From Streptomyces sp. NBC_01231 (GTDB lineage Bacteria > Actinomycetota > Actinomycetes > Streptomycetales > Streptomycetaceae): a stretch of 64,000 nucleotides of DNA. The position numbers and the translations under genes are program-made. Positions 7,005 through 15,535 of the stretch are shown here, one piece after another. The notes below the pieces were generated by a model. The model made no database searches, was not told the DNA's origin, and saw nothing but the letters and a program-made list of their open reading frames with translations. The stretch is from the NCBI GenBank assembly GCA_035999765.1, contig CP108521.1:3596001-3660000 (forward strand), written 5' to 3'. Every line of letters starts with the position of its first letter. Positions within the stretch are counted from its first letter, which is position 1.

Positions 7005-8801
7005 CTAGGAGGACGCCGGCTTGTAGTCCTGGCCGAGGACCACGGCGACGTCGCCCGAGGAGACCGTGCCCTTGCCGACGGAGTCGGCGGGCAGGCCCAG
7101 GGTCTTGGCGACCTCGGTGGCGTTCTCCTTGTCGGCGGCGTCGGCATAGACGACCTTGGACGTGGCCTGGGCGGCGGAGGCCGTGCCGCCCTCCAGGAAG
7201 GTGAAGCCACCGTTGAGGAGGACGACGCGGGCCTTCTCGGTGTTGTCCTTGACGCCGGTGGCGTTCTGGACGGAGACACTGACGGCCGCGTCCTTGTCCG
7301 GGCTCTTCGCGGTGCCGCCGAGGACGTCCTTGACGACGCTCGCGCTCGCGTCGGCGCTCAGGGTGCCGTCGTTCTGGACGGGCATCAGGGCCGTCCGGTA
7401 GTCGCCGCCCTTGGCGAGGTCGGCGAGCTTGGCGAGGAAGGTGCCGAGGTCGCTGTCCGTCAGCGAAGGGTCGAGGATCTGCGCGAGCGTCTGCACGGTG
7501 GTGGTCGCGGCCGTGGGGTCGGAGGACACCTTGCGCAGCACCGCCTGCATGACCTGCCCGAACCGCTCCAGCTGGGCGTCCTGGGCCTCCCCGGAGCCTC
7601 GGTAGGTGGCGTAGGCGACGGCCGCCTTGCCGCTGAGCGTCCGGCCCTTGCCCTTGCTCACCAGGGGCGCCTCGCCCTTGTTCTTGGCCTTCGGGTCGCG
7701 CACCTCGGCGTTGGTGTCCACGTCGATGTTCCCGACGAGGTCGACGAGGTTCTGCAGGTAGGGGGTGTCCAGACGCCAGGTGCCCTGGATGTCGGTACCG
7801 AGGACGGTGTCGAGGGCGTCGCGGGTGCCGGAGGAGCCGTCCTCGTCGACCGACTTGGCGAGTGTGGTCGTGGTGCCGTCGTCGTCCGTCACGACGAGGG
7901 AGTTGGGCAGCAGGACGGTGGTGCCCCGTTTGGTGGTGGTGTTGTCGACGAGCAGGACCGTGGAGGTGCCGCCCTTCGCGGTGTTGTGCAGATGCACGAC
8001 GATCACGTCGCGCTTCTGGGCGCTCGCGGCCGTCGCGGTGCCGGTCCTGCTGTCGGACGACGACGAGAGTCCGGGCAGCTTCCCGGCGTACCCGAGGTAG
8101 CCGACACCACCGACCGCGGCCAGCCCAAGGACCACGACGAAGGCGATGAGACGACTGCGGGCGCGGCGCTTGGCCTCCTCACGGCGCTCGGTGCGGTTCT
8201 CGGTGAAGTTCAGCCAGTCGATGACGTCCTCGGAGTCGCCGTCGGGCTCCTCCACGAACGCGAACTGCTCGGTGTGGTAGTCGGCTTCGTTCCCGTCGGC
8301 GGATGCCCGGCCGGGCTCGGCGTGACGGTCGCCGTCGGCTCCGGCGCGCTGGTCGGGCCCGGGGGCCACCGGTTCCTGGGCCGGACCGGCCTGCTGCGGG
8401 ATGTAGGCGGTCTGTTCGGCGACGCGGGGCTGCTGCCCGGCGGCGGGGGTCTGGCCGTAGGGGTCGTACGAGGGTGCCGGGCCGCCGCCGTGCCGGGTAT
8501 CGGTGGCGTACTGATCGTAGGGCGGCACGGGCGCCTGCCGACCGGTGCCGTAGGGGTCGTACGCCGGGGCGGGCTGCTGCCCGCCGGTGGCGTACGGGTC
8601 GTATCCGTATCCCTGTTGCGCGTACGGGTCGTACGGCTGCTGGGCGTCCTGCTGAGACTGCTGCGGAGCCTGTCGGGACTGGGCCTGGTGGGGATGGGCC
8701 TGTTGCGGGTGGGCCTGCCGGTAGACAGGCCGGCCGTACTCGTCGTAGCCGACGAGCTCGTACGGGTCGTCCCCGTACCCCGCGTCGTATCGGTCGTTCA
8801 C
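7005..8801 (-). CDS. pdtA: LCP (LytR-CpsA-Psr) family wall-polymer transferase, PdtA-like
   Basis: A 598-residue membrane-anchored protein. Residues 1-215 are cytoplasmic and disordered, rich in Gln, Pro and Tyr with repeated YDPY units; one membrane helix spans about 217-239 (LIAFVVVLGLAAVGGVGYLG); an LCP domain (about 265-420) and a LytR_C domain (about 510-595) lie outside. LCP enzymes move lipid-linked glycopolymers onto peptidoglycan. By position beside nadD this matches S. coelicolor SCO2578, described as PdtA, needed for normal sporulation (recollection). The usual SxPRD motif is not obvious: the matching stretch reads LLPNSL. The GTG start has GAGAGGGGC upstream. It is 16 bases downstream of nadD, so cotranscribed. 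Confidence 0.85.
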   Translation of the reverse strand: MNDRYDAGYGDDPYELVGYDEYGRPVYRQAHPQQAHPHQAQSRQAPQQSQQDAQQPYDPYAQQGYGYDPYATGGQQPAPAYDPYGTGRQAPVPPYDQYATDTRHGGGPAPSYDPYGQTPAAGQQPRVAEQTAYIPQQAGPAQEPVAPGPDQRAGADGDRHAEPGRASADGNEADYHTEQFAFVEEPDGDSEDVIDWLNFTENRTERREEAKRRARSRLIAFVVVLGLAAVGGVGYLGYAGKLPGLSSSSDSRTGTATAASAQKRDVIVVHLHNTAKGGTSTVLLVDNTTTKRGTTVLLPNSLVVTDDDGTTTTLAKSVDEDGSSGTRDALDTVLGTDIQGTWRLDTPYLQNLVDLVGNIDVDTNAEVRDPKAKNKGEAPLVSKGKGRTLSGKAAVAYATYRGSGEAQDAQLERFGQVMQAVLRKVSSDPTAATTTVQTLAQILDPSLTDSDLGTFLAKLADLAKGGDYRTALMPVQNDGTLSADASASVVKDVLGGTAKSPDKDAAVSVSVQNATGVKDNTEKARVVLLNGGFTFLEGGTASAAQATSKVVYADAADKENATEVAKTLGLPADSVGKGTVSSGDVAVVLGQDYKPASS

Positions 8802-8817
8802 CGGTGCCCCTCTCGGC

Positions 8818-9642
8818 TCACTCGCCGCGGTACAGCTCGCGCTTGTCGATGTATCGCACGACTCCGTCCGGCACCAGATACCAGACGGGGTCGCCCTTGG
8901 CGACTCTCGCTCGGCAGTCGGTGGAGGAGATCGCGAGGGCGGGCACCTCGACGAGCGAGACACCGCCTTCGGGGAGACCGGGGTCGGACAGGACGTGGCC
9001 CGGCCGGGTGACCCCGATGAAGTGCGCCAGGGAGAACAGTTCCGCCGCGTCCCGCCAGGTCAGGATCTGACCGAGGGCGTCGGCGCCGGTGATGAAGAAG
9101 AGGTCCGTGTCGGGGTTGAGCGCCTTCAGGTCGCGCAGGGTGTCCGTGGTGTAGGTCGGACCGCCACGGTCCATGTCGATGCGGCTGACGGAGAACTGAG
9201 GGTTCTCCGCGGTCGCGATGACCGTCATCAGGTAGCGGTCCTCCGCCGGGGAGACCTTGCGGTGGGTCTTCTGCCACGGCTGGCCGGTCGGGACGAACAC
9301 GACCTCGTCCAGGTGGAACTGCGCGGCGACCTCGCTGGCCGCCACGAGGTGCCCGTGGTGGATCGGGTCGAACGTTCCGCCCATCACGCCGAGGCGTCGC
9401 TTGCCGGGGTTCGACGGGCCGCTGCCCGGGCCGACCGGCAGCCGCCTGCCGCCGCCGACCGAACCGCCGTCGGCCGAACCGTCGCCGACGGCGTCCTGCC
9501 GACCGTTCCCGGCAGCTCTCGCCCCACCGTTCCCGGTATCGCTCGCACCGTTCCCGGCGGCGTTTTTCGGGCGGTTGTCGGTCGTGTCGACCGGAACGTC
9601 CTGCGCGCCGTTCGGCGTGTCGTTCGCCGGACCGGTAGGCAT
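8818..9642 (-). CDS. nadD: Nicotinate-nucleotide adenylyltransferase NadD
   Basis: It joins nicotinate mononucleotide and ATP to deaminated NAD in NAD synthesis. The catalytic domain has the nucleotidyltransferase motif [12 protein letters not shown] (T/HxGH), then [10 protein letters not shown] and the C-terminal [10 protein letters not shown] (ISST motif). The core is about 195 residues like other NadD proteins, but about 75 extra residues of Gly, Asn and Asp-rich sequence precede it. ATG at 9642 was chosen because GGGAGAG sits eight bases upstream; an in-frame ATG at 9657 (MGEQDMPTG) is the alternative and may be the one annotated elsewhere. It is cotranscribed with the LCP gene and rsfS. 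Confidence 0.92.
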   Translation of the reverse strand: MPTGPANDTPNGAQDVPVDTTDNRPKNAAGNGASDTGNGGARAAGNGRQDAVGDGSADGGSVGGGRRLPVGPGSGPSNPGKRRLGVMGGTFDPIHHGHLVAASEVAAQFHLDEVVFVPTGQPWQKTHRKVSPAEDRYLMTVIATAENPQFSVSRIDMDRGGPTYTTDTLRDLKALNPDTDLFFITGADALGQILTWRDAAELFSLAHFIGVTRPGHVLSDPGLPEGGVSLVEVPALAISSTDCRARVAKGDPVWYLVPDGVVRYIDKRELYRGE

Positions 9643-9772
9643 GTCCTGCTCTCCCATGCGTGCAGACCCTACCGGCCCGGCCTGAGAGTCCCGGCCGACA
9701 GCTTCCCGGGGACGGCCCGGAAGGCCGCGCCCGCCGGACTCGTGCCGGAGGCCTGCCGGGCCGTTGCCCGGC

Positions 9773-9937
9773 TCAGCGGTCGCGGTTGAAACGGGTGGTG
9801 ATCCACAGCAGAAGCAGCAGGATGAGGAAGGCGGAGCCACCGGTCACCAGCGGGCTGAGGCTCTCGTGGTTGCCACCACGCTCCTCGCCCTCGGCGGCGA
9901 GGGTGACCAACTGGGCAGCGGTGCTGTGGAAGCTCAT
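9773..9937 (-). CDS. Small single-pass membrane protein (54 aa)
   Basis: A 54-residue protein starting [15 protein letters not shown], then a hydrophilic Gly/Glu/His segment, one membrane helix near residues 33-47 ([13 protein letters not shown]) and a basic end RFNRDR, so the C-terminus should be cytoplasmic. No function is known to me. I recall similar proteins of this size next to nadD in other Streptomyces, which supports it as a real gene. It lies upstream of nadD on the same strand. Confidence 0.7.
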   Translation of the reverse strand: MSFHSTAAQLVTLAAEGEERGGNHESLSPLVTGGSAFLILLLLLWITTRFNRDR

Positions 9938-10047
9938 CTTCGGCAGAACCTATCCGGTGAGGGCGGGATAAAGATGTCGGCCCATCGTAAGCGGGCGGCG
10001 CAAGAGCGATCACGGCGGCTCCGCCGAAGGGGAACCTTGGCGCCGCC

Positions 10048-10209
10048 TCAGTCGTCCTTCCGCTTGTACCCCCGCAGCAGGAACCACGCGGTCAGCGCGC
10101 ACCCCAGCATCATCACGACCAGGACGACCCGGAGCAGATCCCCGGACCCTTGCTGCTCGGCGGCGTTCGCGGCCTCGGTGAACCAAGCGGTCGGGGGGTT
10201 GTGCTCCAT
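10048..10209 (-). CDS. Small single-pass membrane protein (53 aa)
   Basis: A 53-residue protein starting MEHNPPTAWFTEAANAAE, with one membrane helix near residues 26-45 (RVVLVVMMLGCALTAWFLL) and a charged end GYKRKDD. AAGGAG lies ten bases before the ATG. Function unknown. It is the second of two consecutive tiny membrane proteins on the minus strand, with no shared sequence beyond layout. It is divergent from the M48 protease gene. Confidence 0.72.
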   Translation of the reverse strand: MEHNPPTAWFTEAANAAEQQGSGDLLRVVLVVMMLGCALTAWFLLRGYKRKDD

Positions 10210-10334
10210 GGCGTGGAACTCCTTCGCTGTAGTGCCCGTCCACGGTATCGCCGCCTAGGCTGGGCTCTGCTTCGGGGGCGCAAAGGGCCGCACAAGGGTC
10301 CGCAAAGGCACTCACACGCACATGGGGGGAAGGC

Positions 10335-11468
10335 ATGTCCGACGGCCACCAGCAGAACGGGCACGAGCACGTACCGAGCAGGCAGCGCAGGCGTTTCCCG
10401 GGAATCTCCTCGCGTGCGTACGAACACCCGGCCGACCGTTCCGCCCTGGTGGCGCTGCGGAAGCTGAGCGGTTTCGACACCATCTTCAAGGCGCTCAGCG
10501 GTCTGTTGCCCGAGCGCAGCCTCAGGCTGCTGTTCCTGTCCGACTCCGTGCGCGTGTCCGACGAACAGTTCGCGCACCTCAACGACATGCTGCGGGACGC
10601 CTGTTACATCCTGGACCTGGAGAAGGTCCCGCCGATGTACGTCAACCAGGACCCGCAGCCGAACGCGATGTGCATCGGCCTGGACGAGCCGATCATCGTC
10701 GTCACCACGGGCCTGGTCGAGCTGCTGGACGAGGAGGAGATGCGGGCGGTCGTCGGACACGAGGTGGGGCACGCACTGTCCGGCCACTCCGTCTACCGGA
10801 CCATCCTGCTGTTCCTGACCGGCCTCGCCCTCCGGGTGGCCTGGATCCCGCTCGGCAACCTCGCGATCATGGCGATCGTGACAGCGCTGCGCGAGTGGTT
10901 CCGCAAGTCGGAGCTGTCCGCCGACCGCGCCGGCCTGCTGGTCGGCCAGGACCTCAAGGCCTCGATGCGCGGTCTGATGAAGATCGCGGGCGGCAACCAC
11001 CTGCACGAGATGAACGTGGACGCGTTCCTGAAGCAGGCCGAGGAGTACGAGGCCGGGGGCGACCTGCGCGACTCCGTGCTGAAGATCCTCAATGTGCTGC
11101 CGCGTTCCCACCCGTTCACCACCGTCCGGGCGGCCGAGCTGAAGAAGTGGTCCGAGTCCCGTGACTTCCAGCGGCTCATGGACGGCCACTACCCGCGGCG
11201 CAGCGAGGACAAGGACACCTCGGTCACGGACTCGTTCCGCGAGTCGGCGGCGAGCTACGCGACCAACGTCCAGGGCTCCAAGGACCCGCTGATGAAGCTG
11301 GTCAGCGACATAGCCGGCGGGGCCGGAGACCTGGGCGGGCGGGTGCGGCGCGGCTTCGGCGGCTTCGCGAGCTCGGCCCCGAAGGACCAGTCGGCCGACC
11401 AGCCGCCGACGGACCAGCCCCCGTCCGACCAGCCCTCGACGGACACCCCGCCGCGCGACGACGACTGA
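10335..11468 (+). CDS. M48-family zinc metallopeptidase
   Basis: A 377-residue protein with the zinc-protease motif H142-E-V-G-H146 (VVGHEVGHALSGH) and the third ligand glutamate in the SELSADRAG stretch about 55 residues later. A hydrophobic helix (ILLFLTGLALRVAWIPLGNLA) follows the motif, so it is membrane-associated like the HtpX/Ste24 relatives. The last 60 residues are a Pro/Asp/Ser-rich tail of PPTDQPP-type repeats. The substrate is unknown; the family degrades misfolded membrane or envelope proteins. It is flanked by the tiny membrane protein (divergent) and the SCO2583-like gene (convergent), with two terminators in the latter gap. Confidence 0.88.
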   Translation: MSDGHQQNGHEHVPSRQRRRFPGISSRAYEHPADRSALVALRKLSGFDTIFKALSGLLPERSLRLLFLSDSVRVSDEQFAHLNDMLRDACYILDLEKVPPMYVNQDPQPNAMCIGLDEPIIVVTTGLVELLDEEEMRAVVGHEVGHALSGHSVYRTILLFLTGLALRVAWIPLGNLAIMAIVTALREWFRKSELSADRAGLLVGQDLKASMRGLMKIAGGNHLHEMNVDAFLKQAEEYEAGGDLRDSVLKILNVLPRSHPFTTVRAAELKKWSESRDFQRLMDGHYPRRSEDKDTSVTDSFRESAASYATNVQGSKDPLMKLVSDIAGGAGDLGGRVRRGFGGFASSAPKDQSADQPPTDQPPSDQPSTDTPPRDDD

Positions 11469-11474
11469 CCGTAC

Positions 11475-11498
11475 GGCCGCACGGCCCGACGTGCGGCC
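11475..11498 (+). terminator. Terminator after the M48 protease gene
   Basis: A perfect 8-bp stem GGCCGCAC / GTGCGGCC with an eight-base loop, seven bases after the stop codon. Confidence 0.6.
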
Positions 11499-11543
11499 AC
11501 CCGGCCGCCCTGCCCTGCGCGCCACCCGCCCCCGTACAGCCCA

Positions 11544-11566
11544 CCCTCGTACGGGCCGTACGAGGG
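11544..11566. terminator. Second terminator in the convergent gap
   Basis: A perfect 10-bp stem CCCTCGTACG / CGTACGAGGG with loop GGC, ending three bases before the stop of the SCO2583-like gene; it probably serves that gene and may also act on + strand readthrough. Confidence 0.65.
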
Positions 11567-11568
11567 GC

Positions 11569-12639
11569 TCACGCCCTCGGTTGCGCGCTGGTCGCCAGGG
11601 ACCCGCACAGCGCCGGCGCGCTGCCCGTCGCGTAGGGGTCAGTGCCTGCCGGGCCGCCCGCCTTCGCGGTCTGGCCGGCGAGCAGCGGGTGCAGACGGTT
11701 CGTGGAGTCCTCGGCGCAGGACAGCGGCCCGGCCTGGACGTAGGAGACGACGAGCTGGGCCGTGCGCAGCCGCAGGTCCTCGCGGTCGAAGCGGAAGTGC
11801 AGCTCACGCCGGACGGTGAACAGCGAGGCCTCGGCCCCGGCGGCGGCGCCGGCGGGCCGCAGCGCGTAGACGAAGGTGTGGTCCGCGGTGACCTCCAGCG
11901 TGGAGGAGTCGGTCTCGGCGGCCTGCAGGGAGCCCTGGACGCGGATCTTCCGGTCGGCCAGCTCGGCGCCGGCGGGGTCGAAGCGAACCAGCCATCCGGT
12001 GGGCGCGTGCCGGCCGTCGGCGGTGGGCTGGGCGAAACTCTGGTCGAACTGGTCGAGTTGGTCGGTGTCGAGCAGGACGCGCACGGGGCGGACCCGCTCG
12101 CCGGTGAGGGTGTCCGGGTCGAGCGAGGAGCGGACCAGGTAGTCCTTGGCGGTGGTCAGGGCGGCCACCACCTGACTGTCCGAGAAGTGCGCGGTACGTC
12201 GCGAGGCCGGCAGCGGAATCCCTTTGGCGCCGACGCGGTACTGCGCGGCGGGGCTGTGCGCGTACAGGTACTCGGGGTCGGTGTGGCCGGGCACCTTGCC
12301 CTGCGGGGCGAGCGGGATCACGGTCATCCGCAGCGGCTCGACGGGTTGCCGGGCGGCGGGGGTCTGGTAGGGATGGCGGACGCCCATGTAGATCGCGGTG
12401 CCGAAGGCGAGAGCGATCAAGAGGACCAGGATCAGGGCCTGCCGGGACAGCCCGCGGCGCAGCGGCGGCCTACGGCGTACGGCGGGCGCGTGATCGGCGA
12501 TGCGTTCCTCGGCGGAGAACTCCTGGAGGCGGGCAGCACGAACGAACGACTCGTCGAAGACGACGGATCGGTACTCGTCCTCGCCACCTCCGGGGCCGCC
12601 CTCGGGTGCACCCTCAGGTGGTTCTCCAGGCCCTCCCAT
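11569..12639 (-). CDS. SCO2583-family membrane protein
   Basis: A 356-residue protein with a short cytoplasmic N-terminus, one membrane helix near residues 69-86 (LILVLLIALAFGTAIYM) and a large exported domain without recognised catalytic motif; two cysteines (SCAED and ALCGS) near the end could form a disulfide. Position and layout match the SCO2583 family. Residues about 22-47 (EYRSVVFDESFVRAARLQEF onward) closely resemble the N-terminus of the neighbouring SCO2584-like protein, so the two are related through this cytoplasmic module. The ATG is preceded by TACTCT six bases upstream and no ribosome binding site, suggesting a leaderless transcript. Confidence 0.78.
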   Translation of the reverse strand: MGGPGEPPEGAPEGGPGGGEDEYRSVVFDESFVRAARLQEFSAEERIADHAPAVRRRPPLRRGLSRQALILVLLIALAFGTAIYMGVRHPYQTPAARQPVEPLRMTVIPLAPQGKVPGHTDPEYLYAHSPAAQYRVGAKGIPLPASRRTAHFSDSQVVAALTTAKDYLVRSSLDPDTLTGERVRPVRVLLDTDQLDQFDQSFAQPTADGRHAPTGWLVRFDPAGAELADRKIRVQGSLQAAETDSSTLEVTADHTFVYALRPAGAAAGAEASLFTVRRELHFRFDREDLRLRTAQLVVSYVQAGPLSCAEDSTNRLHPLLAGQTAKAGGPAGTDPYATGSAPALCGSLATSAQPRA

Positions 12640-12645
12640 ATCTTC

Positions 12646-12651
12646 AGAGTA
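12646..12651 (-). promoter_or_regulatory. Candidate -10 box for a leaderless transcript (SCO2583-like)
   Basis: TACTCT on the minus strand, exactly six bases before the ATG, which places the transcription start at the start codon. A TTTACG 16 bases further up may be the -35. Confidence 0.5.
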
Positions 12652-12741
12652 GGTCGCGGGAAGGTCACGTAAACGCCCTGGTACACGACAAGTTCTGACA
12701 GGTTCTCACCAGGAACCGTCAGGGACCCGGCCCATCGGTGC

Positions 12742-13320
12742 TCAGGGCGTGCGCGGCTCGGCGGGCACAGCTGGCCGGGAGTAGTCGGCGGATGCGGACG
12801 GTGCCGCCGCGCTGCCCTGCTCCAGCCCGGTCGAGGCGGGCGGCGGGACCTGGTCCCGGCCACCGGAGGAGGCACTCCGGTAGACCGCCGCGAAGGCCAG
12901 CGCCACCATGCCGATCCCCATTACGAGGGCGAGCAGCCAAGCGATGGGGCGGTGCCAGCGGGCGGGTTTGCCGTACGTCCCGGAGGCGCCGTAGCGGTCT
13001 TCGAGGACGTCGCTGTCGTCCAGGTCGTCGAGGTCCGGATCATGGCCGAAACCGCTGGGATCGTCGGGGCCGAACCCGTCCTCGTAGCGCTCGCCCCTGC
13101 CGAGGGCCGCTCGGCGGGCCTCGGCCTCGGATGCCTCCGCTCTCGCCTGCGCGGCGGCCAGGAGGCGCTCGACGGCGGTCGGCTCGTGCACCACGGCCGC
13201 CCGTACGAAGGCCTCGTCGAAGACCACGGAGGCGAACTCTTCGTCCGACACCCCGCGGTCGTGGTCGTCGTCGGGCTCCCAGCCGTCAGGGAACGGCGAA
13301 CCCCCCACGTCCTCCGGCAC
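12742..13320 (-). CDS. SCO2584-family spore wall biosynthesis protein
   Basis: A 192-residue protein with a long cytoplasmic acidic N-terminal part (rich in Asp, Glu and Ala, with DPDLDDLDDSDVLED), one membrane helix near residues 130-150 (AWLLALVMGIGMVALAFAAV) and a short Pro/Ser/Ala-rich outside tail. By sequence style and position next to proA it matches SCO2584, a partner of the MreB-linked spore wall complex in S. coelicolor (recollection). Residues about 26-51 (EFASVVFDEAFVRAAVVHEP onward) repeat the motif of the SCO2583-like protein. The GTG start is preceded by TACTCT with a six-base gap and no ribosome binding site. Confidence 0.8.
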   Translation of the reverse strand: MPEDVGGSPFPDGWEPDDDHDRGVSDEEFASVVFDEAFVRAAVVHEPTAVERLLAAAQARAEASEAEARRAALGRGERYEDGFGPDDPSGFGHDPDLDDLDDSDVLEDRYGASGTYGKPARWHRPIAWLLALVMGIGMVALAFAAVYRSASSGGRDQVPPPASTGLEQGSAAAPSASADYSRPAVPAEPRTP

Positions 13321-13326
13321 GGTTCC

Positions 13327-13332
13327 AGAGTA
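13327..13332 (-). promoter_or_regulatory. Candidate -10 box for a leaderless transcript (SCO2584-like)
   Basis: TACTCT on the minus strand, exactly six bases before the GTG start, the same hexamer and spacing as at 12646. No convincing -35 is seen. Confidence 0.5.
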
Positions 13333-13484
13333 GACCGGGGGGTTCGGTTTGGGCAGACGGTATGGAAATTCATCCGGTGGATGAGACGCCGTTCCCGCGG
13401 CCGGGCGGCGGTGCGGCGCGCATGCCGGACGCATATGCCCCGGCGCACGCCCCTTCCCGCGCCCGCACACTCCCGTCGAGCGCC

Positions 13485-14771
13485 TCAGCGCCGTACGTGC
13501 CCGTCCCCGGTGACGATGTACTTCGTACTGGTCAGTTCCGGCAGGCCCATCGGCCCTCGGGCGTGCAGCTTCTGCGTGGAGATGCCGATCTCCGCGCCGA
13601 AGCCGAACTGGCCGCCGTCGGTGAACCGGGTGGAGGCGTTGACGGCGACCGTCGTGGAGTCGACCAGCTGGGTGAAGCGGCGGGCGGCCTGCTGCGAGGT
13701 GGTGACGATGGCCTCGGTGTGTCCGGAGGTCCACAGCCGGATGTGTTCGACGGCCTTGTCCAGCGAGTCCACCACCGCGGCGGCGATGTCGTAGGACAGG
13801 TACTCGGTCTCCCAGTCCTCCGGCGTGGCCTCGACGACCGTCGCCTTGGAGTTCTTGGCGTACGCCAGCACCCGCTCGTCGGCGTGCACGGTCACGCCCG
13901 CCTCGGCGAGGGCGTCCAGGGCGCGCGGCAGGAACTCGGGGGCGATGTCCTGGTGGACCAGGAGGGTCTCGGCGGCGTTGCAGACGCTCACCCGGTGCGC
14001 CTTGGAGTTGATCAGGATCTCGATCGCCATGTCGAGGTCGGCGTTCGCGTCGACGTAGACGTGACAGTTGCCGGTGCCGGTCTCGATGACGGGGACGGTG
14101 GACTCCCCGACGACGGTCCGGATCAAAGAGGCGCCGCCGCGCGGGATCAGCACGTCGACCAGGCCGCGGGCACGCATCAGCTCGCGCACGCTCTCGCGGC
14201 TCTCGCCGGGCACCAGCTGCACCGCGTCGGCGGGCAGCCCGGCCCCGCCCACGGCGTCCCGGAGCACCCGCACGAGGGCGCTGTTCGACTCGTACGCCGA
14301 GCCGGAGCCACGCAGCAGGACCGCGTTGCCGGACTTCAGGCAGAGGGCGGCGGCGTCGACGGTGACGTTCGGGCGGGCCTCGTAGATGATCCCGACGACG
14401 CCGAGGGGCACGCGGACCTGGCGCAGGTCGATCCCGTTGGGGAGGGTCGAGCCGCGGACGACCTCGCCGACCGGGTCGGGCAGCGCGACGACGTCCCGCA
14501 CGTCCGAGGCGATGGCCCGGACCCGCTCCGGGGTCAGGGTCAAGCGGTCGATGATCGCATCGCTGGTGCCGGTCTCGCGGGCCTTGGCGATGTCCCGGGC
14601 GTTGGCCTCGACGATCTCGCTCGTACGGACCTCCAGCGCGTCCGCGATGGCGAGCAGCGCGTCGTCCTTCTCGGCCCGCGGGAGCGGAGCGAGATCGGCG
14701 GCGGCGGCCTTGGCTCGGTAGGCGGCCCGGGTGACCGGGGACATGGAGTCGTACGGCGAAAGCGTGGTCAT
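13485..14771 (-). CDS. proA: Glutamate-5-semialdehyde dehydrogenase (gamma-glutamyl phosphate reductase)
   Basis: The second enzyme of proline synthesis; it reduces gamma-glutamyl phosphate with NADPH. The 428-residue protein has the aldehyde dehydrogenase fold with ProA-specific stretches: [45 protein letters not shown], the catalytic cysteine in [16 protein letters not shown], and [21 protein letters not shown] near the end. ATG at 14771 gives the normal N-terminus (MTTLSPYD); upstream in-frame sequence is non-conserved. TACGCT lies six bases before the ATG, again suggesting a leaderless transcript. Its partner proB is 0.8 kb upstream on the same strand, separated by a conserved unknown gene. 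Confidence 0.96.
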   Translation of the reverse strand: MTTLSPYDSMSPVTRAAYRAKAAAADLAPLPRAEKDDALLAIADALEVRTSEIVEANARDIAKARETGTSDAIIDRLTLTPERVRAIASDVRDVVALPDPVGEVVRGSTLPNGIDLRQVRVPLGVVGIIYEARPNVTVDAAALCLKSGNAVLLRGSGSAYESNSALVRVLRDAVGGAGLPADAVQLVPGESRESVRELMRARGLVDVLIPRGGASLIRTVVGESTVPVIETGTGNCHVYVDANADLDMAIEILINSKAHRVSVCNAAETLLVHQDIAPEFLPRALDALAEAGVTVHADERVLAYAKNSKATVVEATPEDWETEYLSYDIAAAVVDSLDKAVEHIRLWTSGHTEAIVTTSQQAARRFTQLVDSTTVAVNASTRFTDGGQFGFGAEIGISTQKLHARGPMGLPELTSTKYIVTGDGHVRR

Positions 14772-14777
14772 GAGGGA

Positions 14778-14783
14778 AGCGTA
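14778..14783 (-). promoter_or_regulatory. Candidate -10 box for leaderless proA transcript
   Basis: TACGCT on the minus strand followed by exactly six bases and ATG. A TGGAC about 16-17 bases further up may be the -35. Confidence 0.45.
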
Positions 14784-14885
14784 GTGCGCCGGACGGGTGC
14801 GTCCACCGCTCATCCCACCCCCCGAGACAAGCCCCACAGAACTCGCAGACCCCTCAAAAACGGGTGCGGGCCGGGGGCGCGCCCT

Positions 14886-15368
14886 TCAGAAGGGGTGCAC
14901 GCCAACCGGTGTCGCCGGCGCCGGGCCGTATCCCTTGGAGATGCGCTGGTGGTAGGTCTGGCGGTCGATGACCTCCAGGCCGACGATCTCCCAGGGCGGC
15001 AGCCCCGCGGTCTGCCGGTGCTCGCCCCACAGCCGCAGGGCGACGGCCGCCGCGTCATGCAGGTCGCGGGCCTCTTCCCAGTACCGGATCTCGGCGTGGT
15101 CGTTCGCGTATCTGCTGGTCAGAAGGAAGGGATGGTCGTGGGCGAGCTGTTCGAGGGCGCGTCGGACCTCATTGATCGGGGCCTCCTCGCCGGAGACGCT
15201 CAGGGTGACGTGCCACAGACGCGGCAGGTTCTCGGGAGCGCCCTCGTAGCGGGCGCCGGCCGCGACGCTCGTCAGGGCACGCTCATCGCCGACCGCGCGC
15301 TCGGTCATTCCTGCGGCGCCACCGCCGCGGGACGCCGCTACCCCTGTCCCAGGGCGCACTCGTCTCAC
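14886..15368 (-). CDS. Conserved protein of unknown function between proB and proA
   Basis: A 160-residue soluble protein without membrane helices or cysteine motifs. After a short basic lead (residues 1-20) comes a compact alpha/beta stretch: ARYEGAPENLPRLWHVTLSVS, EVRRALEQLAHDHPFLLTSR, YWEEARDLHDAAAVALRLWG and PPWEIVGLEVIDRQTYHQR. I recognise no function. The GTG at 15368 was chosen because AAAGGAGG precedes it by five bases; the ATG at 15308 would give a shorter 140-residue form. The gene lies between proB and proA, a placement I recall in other Streptomyces, so a link to proline synthesis is possible but unproven. Confidence 0.75.
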   Translation of the reverse strand: MRRVRPGTGVAASRGGGAAGMTERAVGDERALTSVAAGARYEGAPENLPRLWHVTLSVSGEEAPINEVRRALEQLAHDHPFLLTSRYANDHAEIRYWEEARDLHDAAAVALRLWGEHRQTAGLPPWEIVGLEVIDRQTYHQRISKGYGPAPATPVGVHPF

Positions 15369-15504
15369 GACGGCCTCCTTTACGCACAGAACGACCCGGG
15401 GGTCGGTCGGATTGTGTCCCTGAGACAAAGTTGAGCAGGCCGCAAGGGCTCGCGTGGCGGTTTTGCGGAACGTCCACCTCAGGGCGACGACCTTACCGGG
15501 TCGT

Positions 15505-15523
15505 TCACCCCGTTTTCGGGTGA
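15505..15523 (-). terminator. Weak hairpin after proB
   Basis: TCACCC / GGGTGA with loop CGTTTTC, 13 bases downstream of the proB stop. The stem is only six pairs. Confidence 0.35.
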
Positions 15524-15535
15524 CGCGTGCCGTGA

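Noticed and set aside
6957..15434. Long + strand frames opposite the LCP gene and opposite SCO2584-like/proA
   Set aside because: Their third-position GC pattern follows the minus strand genes, and the products show no recognisable domain or ribosome binding site.
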